Origin: Gymnorhina tibicen
Lineage: Eukaryota > Chordata > Aves > Passeriformes > Artamidae
Reading direction: 5' to 3'
Length of the DNA: 64,000 bases
NCBI GenBank assembly: GCA_013399875.1
Contig: VXAZ01008167.1
Location: 558,956-622,955, forward strand
Numbering within the stretch: position 1 is the first letter of the stretch; every line of letters starts with the position of its first letter. This document shows, piece by piece, positions 12,501 to 23,763 of the stretch. The position numbers and the translations under genes are program-made. The notes under the pieces were generated by a model. It was not told the DNA's origin and made no database searches. It worked only from the letters and a program-made list of their open reading frames with translations.

Positions 12501-13630
12501 GAGAATTTGGAAATGCGCCTCGTTTCAAAATCTGGAAAAATATGACTTGTAATGAAAGATTTGTGTTTTTTTATATTTATCCAAACCACTCTGACTGTAG
12601 TCTGTAATCTTACAAAGTGGGAAAAACAAATATGTAGTGTTGTTACTATTCCCTAGCTGTAATTTTGGCTGCAAGAACACAGTGCAGTGAGGGGAAAGCA
12701 GCTACATTAGCTGTAATAAGCTATATTAAGCAGCTATATTATTATATTAAGCATCATGCTTTTGTTCTGATGGCTCTTTTTCGGTTTGGGTGCTGATTAA
12801 GCTGAGTGCATCCAAGTATGTTTGTTCTCAACTGTAGCAGTTTGAAGGAAAGAGAAACCCTTTAGGTGGCAGCAGAGTCTTTCCTTTTTCCTTCACCTGC
12901 TGTGGCACTCCGGAACTGGTATCTAGAATGGATCTAGAGGTGATGGTGTCATATCACTGTACTCTTGCATGTAGTGACAATAAAATATAAATGGAGGATT
13001 GAGATTAATAGAAAGAGAATTTGTATTATCAGATCAATACAGATCATTGCATTTTATACATTTATTCTTGAATATGTGAAGCTGGTATGTTGTGGTTGAA
13101 CTAGAGAGTAGCATTCAGAGTGAAATCCAGGCTTGATTTAAAGCTTAGCTTGCTGAATAGCTGTCCTTAGTGTGTTCTCAGGGAAATATACTGACAGCGT
13201 GCACCTGAACAGAAGGTCAGAGCTGGACAGTCCCGGGCTTTGTCTGAACTCTTATGAGTGCTCAGATGAAAACTACAGTTTTATTTCACAGATTTTGGTA
13301 GGTGGTATTTACATAGTGTCTGATGTCAAATACATGCATATGTATGTGTGAATATTTATTCCATTTTCTTATGTATTTTTCTAAGGCAGTGGGTAATTTT
13401 CTCCCCCAAAGGTCATTGTTAGTCAGAGAGATTTGTGGTCACCTGGTAGTACCCACAGTTACTATAAATTTCTCTGTCCTAGACCTCATAAAATCTCAGA
13501 AGTCTTCAAAATAGATCATAAGTGGGATTTAAATGCTGTATAGACCTTTTTGGAGACCCTCTGTGCACTAGTGATGTTAACCTTGAGAGAATGAGTGAGC
13601 TTACAGCTGTAAGTTATAGGCTTGAAATTG
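9526..13630 (+). other. NSMCE2: NSMCE2 intron 2, part 2
   Basis: AT-rich intron with an A-rich run near 9970 and an imperfect 30/35-bp duplication at 11553-11617. Small open frames such as 10128-10412 and 11143-11451 lack codon or domain signals. No exon was recognised. Confidence 0.55.
11553..11617. repeat. Imperfect 30/35-bp tandem duplication
   Basis: Segment 11553-11582 and segment 11583-11617 share the order GATTTT, TTTTCTT, TTGGAGAA, TAAGTGTA. There is a 5-bp indel and a few substitutions. It is one of several short tandem duplications in this locus. Confidence 0.7.
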
Positions 13631-13713
13631 CTGGGTGAGGTTCTTTGGCCTCTGCTATGCATGAGATCAGAATAGAGTGATCCTCATGGTCTGTTCCAGC
13701 TTAGAAATACTAT
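13631..13713 (+). mobile_element. Ancient CR1-type LINE 3' tail fragment
   Basis: The order GGTGAGGTTCTTTGGCCT, GAGATCAGA, GTGATCCTCATGGTC, then TTCCAGC resembles the 3' terminal region of old amniote CR1 elements. In those, a GAGGTCAGA...GATGATC...ATGGTC block precedes the end. The copy is short, diverged and non-coding. Recognition is from memory of the family, not from a search. Confidence 0.6.
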
Positions 13714-16700
13714 GAAGTACTGCTGAGGTCTTGTGTGGGCTCTTTAGCACAAAGATAAATCAACCTCTTTGAACAAAAGCCAAAGAGGAATATTTTATCT
13801 GACTAATTTACTGTATGAAAATATTCTCTGTAGTATATAAATCTGTCATTTTCTTATCATCATATTTCTGCTACAGAAATGTGGCAGTAAGAAAATACCA
13901 CTAACTCCTGCTTAAGTGTAGAGGCATATGGTATATATAGAAAGTAGCGTGGGCTTTGAAGAACCCACTCTGAAGGCTTTAATTTTTATCAATTTAAGTA
14001 GATCGGTACTTAGCTTTCAGTGATCTAATTGTGTGCCTAAATAACTGGGGAGGGAGGAGGAAACCACAAAAGTAGAAAAAACTCTGGGGTTGGCAGCATT
14101 CAGAAAGATTAAGAATATAAAGCAATTGTATTTATTTTCTTGATTCTTTCCACTAGGAAAAGATTTATCTGGGTAAAAAGTAAGCATTGTGTTGACATGT
14201 TCTCAGTGTCTGGTCAAAAATTAAAGAAACCCTTATGTAGATGTGATCATTCTGAAACTTCTTCCGGATCCTTACCAATAGATACAGGGCACTTTTTAAT
14301 TTTTTTTTTTTTCCTTTCTTTTCCTGTCTCTTTGCTCATCTCTTCAAGAATTCAAGAACTTGCTACTAGTTTTTACCTTTTTTTTGATACTCAAACAACT
14401 TTTTTTGGTAAGTTAACATAGAATTAATTACTAGAGGTTTTTTAATACTTTCAGATTAAAAAAACCCAACAAACCTCTGACTCAAATCCAGGTTTTATGA
14501 CATGTTTTATATAGCACAGTGTTATATAGCACACTGACGCTCCAGTGAAGAATGAAGATTGTAATATGTACTGATTACATTCCAGGAATTTAAAGGGAAA
14601 TGTTTGCTTTATCAGTCAGAATTGCGTGTAAGACTTTTGTGTTTGTTACTGACACTGAGAGCTGCGAAAAATACCATCCTTTGGAGGATAGGCAGGGGTT
14701 GGTGGTCTAAATTTAAGCTTCAAAATATTTTTAATTATAATTTTCGTAGATAGTTTCCTTTCTCATTTTCTTTCCCATTTTCTCAGAAGAATAAGGAACA
14801 CAGCCTTGTATGAATGAGATAAAACAACTGAGGTACTCTTGAGTCTAATTTTTCTGAGTCCTCAAGGCTGGGACTAACTGGGCTTTCAAGCTGGCATCAC
14901 CCTGTGGCCTTGAGAAAGTCACTGGAGTTCACAAAACACAAGTTTCCCTTATATAAAAAAAGGTGTAAGGAGTGTTTTGGGATGATGTATGAATATCTCA
15001 AACTCCCATGTAGATATTCACTTCTGGTTTTGCTTATGTCATCTGTGCCTGGGGAAATTACGTTACAAGAGTCTAAAAATAATGTGAATTGTCTGTAATG
15101 GTGGTAGGTGATTGGAAAAAGTAGGAGATAGGTAGCCAGGAAAAATATGTGTACAGGGGAAATAAGAGGCAGCAGAAGACAACAGGCTAGCAAAGATACC
15201 ATCTTTGCCTTTTGTAAATTGACAAATAAGAGGTATCATAGCTGTAGGTGTGATCCCACAATTAAAGTTGTGATATGAAATGGTTTGAACCACTAAAATA
15301 CACACCGGGCACTAAATGAAGATTTGCACTTAGATGAAGTTTATGAGTGGATCTACAACCATGTCTACGGGAGGGTAGTCTGGTGTTTATTAGTGGGATA
15401 ATACTATGTGAAGAGAGAAAATTTTACACCGATTCAAAAAAAGTGCTACTAGAACTGCTTATGAAAAGAAAATTTACTGTGAAACCCACAGTTCAGCAAG
15501 AGCTCAACTGAAGAATCCATCCTATCTCTGAATAAACAGTTCAACCTTGTGTTTTCTTTCTTGTTTCAGTTTTCAGGCACTGGATCTTACATTTCCATCT
15601 GATAATCAAAGAGCCCAGTATGTTCAGAAATCTTCAAGATGGTAGTGGTAGATAATGAATAAGTCAACTTTAGCATCTTTAACTTCACAAGTTGAGCTGC
15701 TTTAGTCAGTCTTCGGTGTAAGTCCCACTTTCCAGGCATGAGTAATTTGTGTTGCTTGCTCTTTGAATTACTGAGAGAGCTTACTGAAGGAAAATGCAAT
15801 TAGCAGGATTTAGTCTCATGCTTGTTTGTTTAGAGTCTTTGCCTGAATTATACGCTATGTTCCATTAAAGGGATGCATCTGCAAAATTGTCAGCATACTG
15901 TCAGCCCCTTCTGAAACTAAAAACCAGAACAATCCCTGTACCCCTCTTAGGCATTGAACAAGGGTCTGACATCACTGATGAGCATCATACAGCACAACAT
16001 TTTGTGTAGGGTGTGTAATAACCAGGTAACTGCTATCACTCACACTGCCCAGCCACCCTCAGGCACTGTTTACATTAGGTTAGTTCCCAAACTGTGCAGT
16101 ACACAGCAGTTACTACTAATGACTGGGGAACTTGGGCCCTTTTTGTTATTATTGTTTCAGTTTGGGTTTTTTTTCTGGCTAATGGACCTTTATGCCAATA
16201 AAAGAAAACCAACAGCTAAGAGTCTGTTAGAGCTGCTTTTAAGTAAAAGGATGGGAGAAAGTAAGAGGTGACCCCCAAAGATTGTGATCATTGGGAAAAC
16301 AGCACTTGCACATAGAGAAAGAATCAAAATATAGGCTAGCACAAGTGCTCAGGAAAAAAAAGTGGGAATGGGGGAACTGGATGAGAAGGAAGAGAAGGGG
16401 AGAGGAGCACGTGGTAAAGAAATGTGTAATGAAGGACAAGGAAAAGTAAGAAATAAGAAAGCCACAGCAACAGGATTAAGCAGGACAGTATGCCTATCAT
16501 TCTCTAGATGACAAAAGATACTTGAATGCCTTCCTAATGGTGTTTCCATGTAAGCAGCTTCCGTTGTTGCCACAAAGGTGTTAGCTCTTACAAAGGGGAA
16601 GAGGAGTCTGGCATATAAATGGAAGGAGGAGTGGTCCATGGGGATGAAAATGAGAATATAGATGTGGTCATTCCGATTAGTCCCATGCTAGAGTTGTTCA

Positions 16701-19315
16701 GCATACAGGTGTGAACTTTTTGCCTTTTTGACATTATCAACATATACTATAGAGTGCTCTGAAATACACATGTGCAGTAGCACTCAATAGAAGGTGACAA
16801 TCTCAAACTGCTCCCTAAATTACATGTAATGAACTTTCCTATTAAAAAAGACTTAACAAAAGGAGCCGGCTGGCTTAAGGGAAGGTGGCAGATGAAAAGA
16901 ACACAATTCAAAGAAATGTTCACACATTAAGGAAGTAATTTTAACAGGCTTTCCCCAGACTGTAAGTGGGAATGGAATTATACATTGCATGTAAATGTCA
17001 AGTGACAATAATATCTTCTGAGTTAAATCAACCTTGCAACCTCTTTCCTATTTTTCTTCAGATGAATAAAGTTTAACTTGTGATTTTACTTACTAATCAT
17101 CTTAGTAAGCAGTGGGTGAGTAGACTCTTTACTGCATGGGTAGATTAATGTGACATTTTCACAAGACTTCATTTTTTGAAGTTTATTACTTGTGGGTGTG
17201 GATCTAATTCACAGCTGTTTTTGAGAGAATTAGGTATGCCATAGCTCATTCAAAATATGTATTTTCTTGGTATTTTTAGATTTTATCCATGCTTTGTTAG
17301 AGGTGTGTAGTCTGGCCTGATGTCTCAAGGTAATCAAGACTTCTCCAGTGAATATACTTTTGTGTACAGACTTGGCCCAATCACTTTTATAGAAAAACAG
17401 ATTTTAAATTGAACAAAATTCAAGAGCATATCAGTATAAAGGAGAGAAAATTCTCTTAACTAGTGCATGTTAGCCATACAAATCTCAAGCATAGTCCTGT
17501 GGTTCTGAATTCAATTTATTTTAGTAACACAATAACTGATAGCTGTCATATTTTACCAGTTCTGTTTAAGTATGGAACAGAGGCAGCCTTTTACTTCTTA
17601 TCTAGTTACAGAACATTTCCACATTCAGTTTCAATTTATATTCCTGTTTTTTTCAAAACTACCCCTTGAGAAGCCACGAGGTCCCTCAAAGCTCCTTCTT
17701 TCCTACTATGGACAAAGATAACAGCATTATCTAAAAAACATGCTGAGAGACCATCATCTGTGGTGTACTGTAAGCCATCAAATAAATTCCTGTTTCCTCT
17801 CAAAATCATAAATATTTGTGTGTATATAGAGACCCAGGCAATACAGACTTGCATGGCTTTTTTTTGGACAGAGATGTGCATTTTCCACGATAACAAAGCA
17901 GCACCTCCTTGTAATAGAACGAATTTTTGGTATGAATTTTGTGGGAAATGAAATTTCAGCAATGGAAAGATTTAGCTCTGTCACTTACCAGCATTCAAGC
18001 AGCAGAATGAATGCCACATACCATCAATTCATGCCAAAAAGGGGAGATCTGCCAATTCACAGAAGAGGTTTTATGCAAAGGAAGCCTGCTAGAGGCAGAA
18101 AGAAATGCTGGTTTTCATTACACTTAAAGTTTGTGTGCAGTCTTCGCCTTTGCCTAGTCTGTATAAGAGGATTATGTGGGTTGGTTTTTTTTGTGTTGGG
18201 GTTTTGGAGGTTTTTTTGGTCATTTTGAGGAATCATGGGCTCTGAAAGCCCTAGCTTCAGTACTGTGGCATGGTTGGCACTTCAAGTGCCATATCAATAT
18301 GTGATTCATGCTGAATTGGATGTTTTGCAAGGGGAACATCACCTGACCTTTGTTTGCATGAGACACTGGTTTTCTAGATTCCTTTAGTTTAACCTTGGTT
18401 GTGTTCTGTCTGTCAGTTCTCTTCAGCAGAAACTGGAGAATATCCAAAGCACATGGAAGTATCTGCATTCTCAAAAATTAACTTTGGAGATGATAATCAC
18501 ATCAATTTATAGTAACCTTCACATTTGTGGCAATCTTACAGACCAGTGTTTCTGATTTTAAAACTCCAACTTTCTATTGTCAGCTGTATATTATGAATCT
18601 GATTTTGTCTTTTGTTTATTCCTTTATGTATGTGGACCAGTGTCAGCTCTGTTTTAAGAGACTTCACTGCTTTGTTCACAGTGGTGTAAAATGTGCAGTT
18701 GCCTGCCAGCCAGATTTGTCTCAAAAGCTGCGTATAAAACCGGATTGTTTTCCCACCCTGAGCTTGCTGCTCAGCTGCAATACAGCCAATGCCCCAGCTG
18801 GTTAGCAAAAGAGCAGCCATGCTCTGTCTGGGGCTACTGATAATCTTCTCTAAATTCTGAAGTCAGGAATGCCAAGGGTTGTAAAAGCAGAAATATCAAA
18901 ACTTAGATTGGGAGGCTTTGTGGGTTCAGAGAAAAAAAATGTTTTTTAGCATCTAATCAAAATACTGGGCATTTAAAAACCAGACATATTTTGGCATTTT
19001 TCCTCCCCCATCTGTTTCATTTTGGGTTGGTAATGTTAACATTTGAATACTTGATGAGTGTTCGTTTGTGTCTTCATGAAGCTGTTGCAGTCGGTTGTGG
19101 AAACTTAGCTTGAATTCTGTGGGTTCTTTGTGTGTGTGAATGTAACTGTGACCACTGAACTGTGCTGAAATAAGACAGTCATGGATTATCTTGGAGTGAG
19201 GGGATTATCTTGGTTTTACCTTCCTGTTTGATATGTGTTCTGTTGCTTTCCCTTGTACTAGAGCTCGTGCACACTGCAGCCAGCTCATGGGTCTTTGTGT
19301 GCACCGCAGAGAGCA

Positions 19316-19373
19316 GGTCACTCAGCTTTGGTGGGCACTTTGGTGGTCACTCAGCTTTGCTGAGCACTTTGTG
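19316..19373. repeat. 29-bp tandem duplication
   Basis: Two adjacent copies (19316-19344 and 19345-19373) begin GGTCACTCAGCTTTG and differ at a few positions. They sit in a locally CA/TG-rich, GC-richer patch of intron 2. Confidence 0.85.
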
Positions 19374-20167
19374 CACAGCAGCAGGACTGGCCCATGTGCA
19401 GTGAAGGACTGAGGGTGAGATCTGTGCATGATCCAGCCCTGGGCCGCTTTGGGAGGCGACTGTCCCATGCTCTGTCCCACGTCACGGCTCCGCGTCCGGC
19501 CAGGACACTGCTGATGCATCATATGGCTCCCGTTTCCTGTGGTGCCAAGAGTCCAGTCCGTGCAATTAGATTTCAGCTCGGATGTAGCTGCACCAGACTC
19601 AGATATTATAGTAGCTTGAGCCCAAAACCAAGACAGCTACATTTACTGAAACATTACAGTGATTAAATAAGCTGTGATGAGGGCTCTTTAGCTCTGAGCT
19701 AGGCTGCCTCCACATCAGGACAGAGAAGTAATGTTTCTGAGACTTTTGAAGGTCTTGGGTGAAAAGGGCTTGTTTTCCTATCTTACTGATTTTTTTTTTC
19801 TGAAAAGTCTTTCCAACCCATTTCCTGTTTCCCCTAAATGGAGGAAATTCTACGTAATTACTGCATTTGGTTTAGTGAAGGTATTCTTTGAATGAGCTTC
19901 TCTGAGATGAGAAATATAATTGGTTCATTAACACAAGCAAAGTTTTTCTTGTGAAAAACCGAATGGTATTATTTACTGCTGGCTCATAACAATCATGCCT
20001 TTTATTAGAGACAGACTTGCACTTCACACTAAAATACTTACTTTTCACCTGTCAGTGCAATTTAAAATATGAGAATTGATTTTTGGCAAGAGAAAGCATT
20101 AATACAGTTGACTTGTAAATAAAATCTGCATGGATTATCTCTGTAGAACTCATAATGTGCCAGTAGA

Positions 20168-20221
20168 GATCTTGAGTAATACAGAAGAAATTGTGATCTT
20201 GAGTAATACAGAAGAAATTGT
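20168..20221. repeat. Perfect 27-bp tandem duplication
   Basis: Positions 20168-20194 and 20195-20221 are identical, starting GATCTTGAGTAATACAG. Identity implies a recent event. The length is a multiple of three but there is no supported coding frame here. Confidence 0.92.
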
Positions 20222-20439
20222 GATTTAAAAAGATCTAACAAGTTAGAAATGAGCTTGTTGGAATAATAAAAAAAATTATTTTTCTGATATTCATTTCCAG
20301 GGGAATCATACATAAAGCAGCCTGTGAGTCTTTTGTAGAATGGTAAAGACCCATTAAAAGTCTTGAAATAAAATTCTTCATTTTAAATATCAGTTTTACG
20401 AAGTATTCTGAGCTATCAAAGAGCAGCAGTTACAAGACC

Positions 20440-20955
20440 TGTCTTGGGGTGACTGTATGCTGGTGTATCCCCTACCACTGCTCTATGCCCAGACATGATT
20501 CCTGAGTCTTTCTATGCCTTTAAAACTGGATGCAAGAGACAGAGAAAAAAACTGAGCGAACTTTTCAAAACAGTTTGTGCTTCAAGGACACAGAGATTAG
20601 CTACTGCTGCGGCGGGCAGAGGAAGCACTGCTTCTGGCTTTTCGGTCAGCTTCTTCGGCTCTGTTTCTTCGGAGAGGGACGGAGAGTTGAGTTTTTTTTC
20701 CTCTTGGGACTTCGTTTTTTTCCCTTCTTCTCTTCTGGATTTTGTTCAGAACACCAGAACATCAGAACCCCACTGGGGGACCTTACACCGGCCTGGAGGG
20801 GGGCCCCCCATGCTGACCCAGGTGCAAGAACCTCAAAGACAAACAAATATTTCGCTGTTCCTTGTAGGGGAAAATATTTCAAGAAAATTTTTCCCTAATT
20901 CCAATGTTACCTTATCAAGTTCTGAGAGGACCAATTGGGTAGAAGGAGGACAGCA
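20440..20955 (+). mobile_element. LTR-like block, probable endogenous retrovirus solo LTR
   Basis: A compositional island of about 516 bp starting TGTCTTGGGGTGAC and ending GGACAGCA (TG...CA). It contains TTTAAAACTGG, a GC/CT-rich centre and an A/T-rich tail with AAAATATTTC. The order of motifs resembles LTRs I associate with songbird endogenous retroviruses. No target-site duplication was found at these ends (AAGACC against CTAAAC), so the boundaries or the class may be wrong. The open frames inside are by-products of composition and not genes. Confidence 0.5.
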
Positions 20956-21202
20956 CTAAACCCCATAGTTTTAAATATTCCCAGCCTTCCCATCTCTCGT
21001 TCTAAGGAAGGCAAGGTCAGCAGCAGCTCGGGGCACTGAACCAGGCTCTGTTATGTGGTGCAGACATGTCCATGCCTCCAAAGGCAAGGAACATTTTGTT
21101 AGTCGTAGGAAAATCCTTTCCCATTAAAATTAGTAGTAAATAGTAAATGTTGTTTTCAGCCTTAATTTCATCATATGTTGAAATCCACTGGGAAGAGAGG
21201 GA

Positions 21203-21270
21203 CATGTATGTGTGTGTGTGTGTGTATGCATGTATGTATTATATATATTATATATATATATTTATTTTTT
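21203..21270. repeat. (TG)n/(TA)n compound microsatellite
   Basis: An alternating TG run, then TGCATGTATG, then TATATA stretches. Purine-pyrimidine alternation can adopt Z-DNA or cruciform forms, but that is generic. Confidence 0.9.
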
Positions 21271-22150
21271 AGGAAAACACGGGGGAGGTTTGCTATTTAT
21301 TTTACGAGAGATTGGTCAGATTTCTCTAAGAAGGTAATGTATGCCTTGTGCTTACTTTGAAAATACACAGGTGTGGTTCTTTTACCTTTTTCTTGGCAAA
21401 CAAGTTGATTTAGGAAGTTTTTACCCCCATTTCCACCCTGCTACAGTTTGCTACCCCCTTAATTGTACTGGTACAACCGTTTGAATATCTGCACTTCAGA
21501 TTCCGTTACTGGAATAGCATAGTTTTGGGTTTGGGTTTGGAGGACAGATTGCTATTTTTAGCTTGAATTGTTTCATTAGTCCAATTTATAGTATAACCCT
21601 ATGAAAGGCTATATTATCCTGGCTGGTGGGCAGCAGAGGAAGAACATAAGAGGAACAGCAGGGATGAGTGCCTGGGGAAATGACCTGTGAAACTCACTTT
21701 GTTGCCAAAGAAAATGTACATGAACCTCAGCCTTGGTGTTTTCTTGCTGCTTGTCTGTCAGCATAACTTGTGTTTCTGTTCTTGGGCTGGTAGATATAGA
21801 GTGGAGGAATGCTGATTTACTCATTTGCTGAAGAGAGAACTGTAATTCTGGATGGATATCACAGTAATGCCAGGAAACTGGTGTAGAATTATAATAGTGC
21901 AGAGCTTAAATGCTGCTCAAAACTGTTGCATCTTGTAAATGCTTTATCCTCCTTGCAGTGCTTCTGCTTACTAGTTATATTGTCTTTGTTAACTTTAAAT
22001 TGGTCTTTCTGTAAAATTAGGTAGGCGTTTATTGGTAAAATAAAGATTAACCTCACCATGACCTTGGAATTTAGTAAGGAGAAAAGAGGTGCTGGTCAAG
22101 TGCTGGTCTCTTTTGTCTGAAGGGAGGGAAGTAGGCTGGGAATTGTACAG

Positions 22151-22218
22151 GCCTTAGTGTTTAGTCAAACAAAAGCCCATTTTTGCCTTAGTGTTTAGTG
22201 AAGCAAAAGTCCATTTTT
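22151..22218. repeat. 34-bp tandem duplication
   Basis: Copies at 22151-22184 and 22185-22218 begin GCCTTAGTGTTTAGT and end CCATTTTT, with three substitutions. The period equals that of the WASHC5 donor duplication, although the sequences are unrelated. Confidence 0.88.
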
Positions 22219-23677
22219 GTTTGGGGAAATTGTACGCATACTGCCTGTCTTCATGTCTTGGTGCTGCATCTGTCGTCAAGTGTAGAGCTTACAACAGCAA
22301 AAAATATGTAGATGTATATAAAAACTATTTTTCTGTTTCATAGCAAAGTACGTGTACTTCTGTGAGAGATTAGTTTATGTCTTTGTATTATTTGTGTGCC
22401 TCAGCCTAAATTAAACCATCTCTTTTTGTGTTGAATAGTATTTTACTTTGGATTTTATACAGCAAAGCAAGTCAGCACATATTGGAGTGTTTTGCTAAAT
22501 CAAATTCTTTGTGAGAACCCTGCTTATTTCATTAGCTCAGTATAGTGTCAGTTGGTGTTCAGAGATAATGCTGTTCTTTACATTGCAGTCTATTTGGGTA
22601 CTGTGGCTGATATCCCTGGTCACATAGATCTTTGCTATCACGTCTAAACTGGGATCATTTTAGCTTTTTGGGCTTCCCCTGGTAGTCTGGAGAAAAAAGG
22701 AAGGAAGTTGCTTTCAAAAGCACTGTTGGCCTTGTTCTGCTGGTGATGGAGTTTAGGCCAGTTTCATGTGAGCAAAAGTGTTGTGGTTATTAGAGAATAA
22801 TACAGTTATTTTCAAAACTGGTTAGTAATGCTGGGTGCCTCAGTTTCCCTGTACCCACTCTGAGATGACTGTTTTCAGAATGTGTGCAACACCCACTCCC
22901 TGGAAATGCTGGCCCCTTGAGATGTTTCAGACTGGGCATTCAGCAATGGAGATGTTTCAAGATGGGTGTTCAGACCATGCATGGTCTGTTTCTATTGAAA
23001 TTCTGACTCTTTACAATGTAATGTACTTGGGTTACTTTTCCATGGTATTGGCAGGAGCCTCCTGGGCCACTGGCTCTCATCTGTTCCTATTTCAGACAGT
23101 CATAGCCTACAGGGAAATGGTTTGTAATACAAGAATTTTTTCATCAGGCGTAGTTTGTAATCTAATAGACACTCTTGGCTCAACTGACTGTAGAAAAAAA
23201 AAACTAAGCAGAGAGAAATGGATAACTGAAGATTTTTTTCCCATGACTTGGTGGATAAATTGAATGTTTAAATCCAGACTCAAAAGCACAGCCCATTCTT
23301 TTCCAAAATACAACCTCAGAAGACTTTACTCAGGTACAGGAAAATGCTTCACCTAAATTCAAGTATTGCAGTTTAATTTGCAGTTTCTTAACAGAAGCCC
23401 AATAGAAAATAGGATGAAACTTTAAAAATCATTCACAAGTGATAGTTCTGGTGCAGCCTCTGTTCTTCTGTGCTGGTCTTTCTTTTACAAGTACTCCTAG
23501 TCCTGCCTCACACTCTTCTCTCAGTTTTGCTCCTTCTACTTAGATTTTTTCCTTGGTAGAATACTGGAAACTCACATTCCACTTCCTCTTTGCTTGAGAG
23601 GACCTGAACTTGACCTCACTTTTCACCATATTCCAGAAAAATGGCTTAGAGATGAGGCTGTTGAATATTGAAGAATG

Positions 23678-23763
23678 TCATGGAAACCCAGAATGGCTGA
23701 GGCTGTAAGGGACCTCTCGAGGTCATCTTGCCCAACCCCTTGCTCAAGCCAGGCCACTCACCT
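23678..23763 (-). mobile_element. CR1 LINE 3' end fragment (antisense)
   Basis: The order CAGAATGGCTGAGGCTG, AAGGGACCTCTCGAGGTCATC, GCCCAACCCC is the hallmark reverse complement of the avian CR1 3' terminus. It is truncated to about 86 bp and lies in NSMCE2 intron 2. Confidence 0.85.

Larger units (their letters stand above)
13714..20439 (+). other. NSMCE2: NSMCE2 intron 2, part 3
   Basis: AT-rich intron. It includes a pyrimidine tract at about 14300-14330, a purine-rich stretch at about 16350-16410 and a T/G-rich run at about 18180-18222. Two short tandem duplications are described separately. No exon or RNA gene was recognised. Confidence 0.55.
20956..23677 (+). other. NSMCE2: NSMCE2 intron 2, part 4
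   Basis: AT-rich intron with a TG/TA microsatellite (21203-21270) and a 34-bp tandem duplication (22151-22218). No exon was recognised. Confidence 0.55.

Noticed and set aside
20495..20959. 154-codon plus-strand open frame
   Set aside because: It lies wholly inside the LTR-like block, overlaps two other frames and resembles no gag, pol or host protein.
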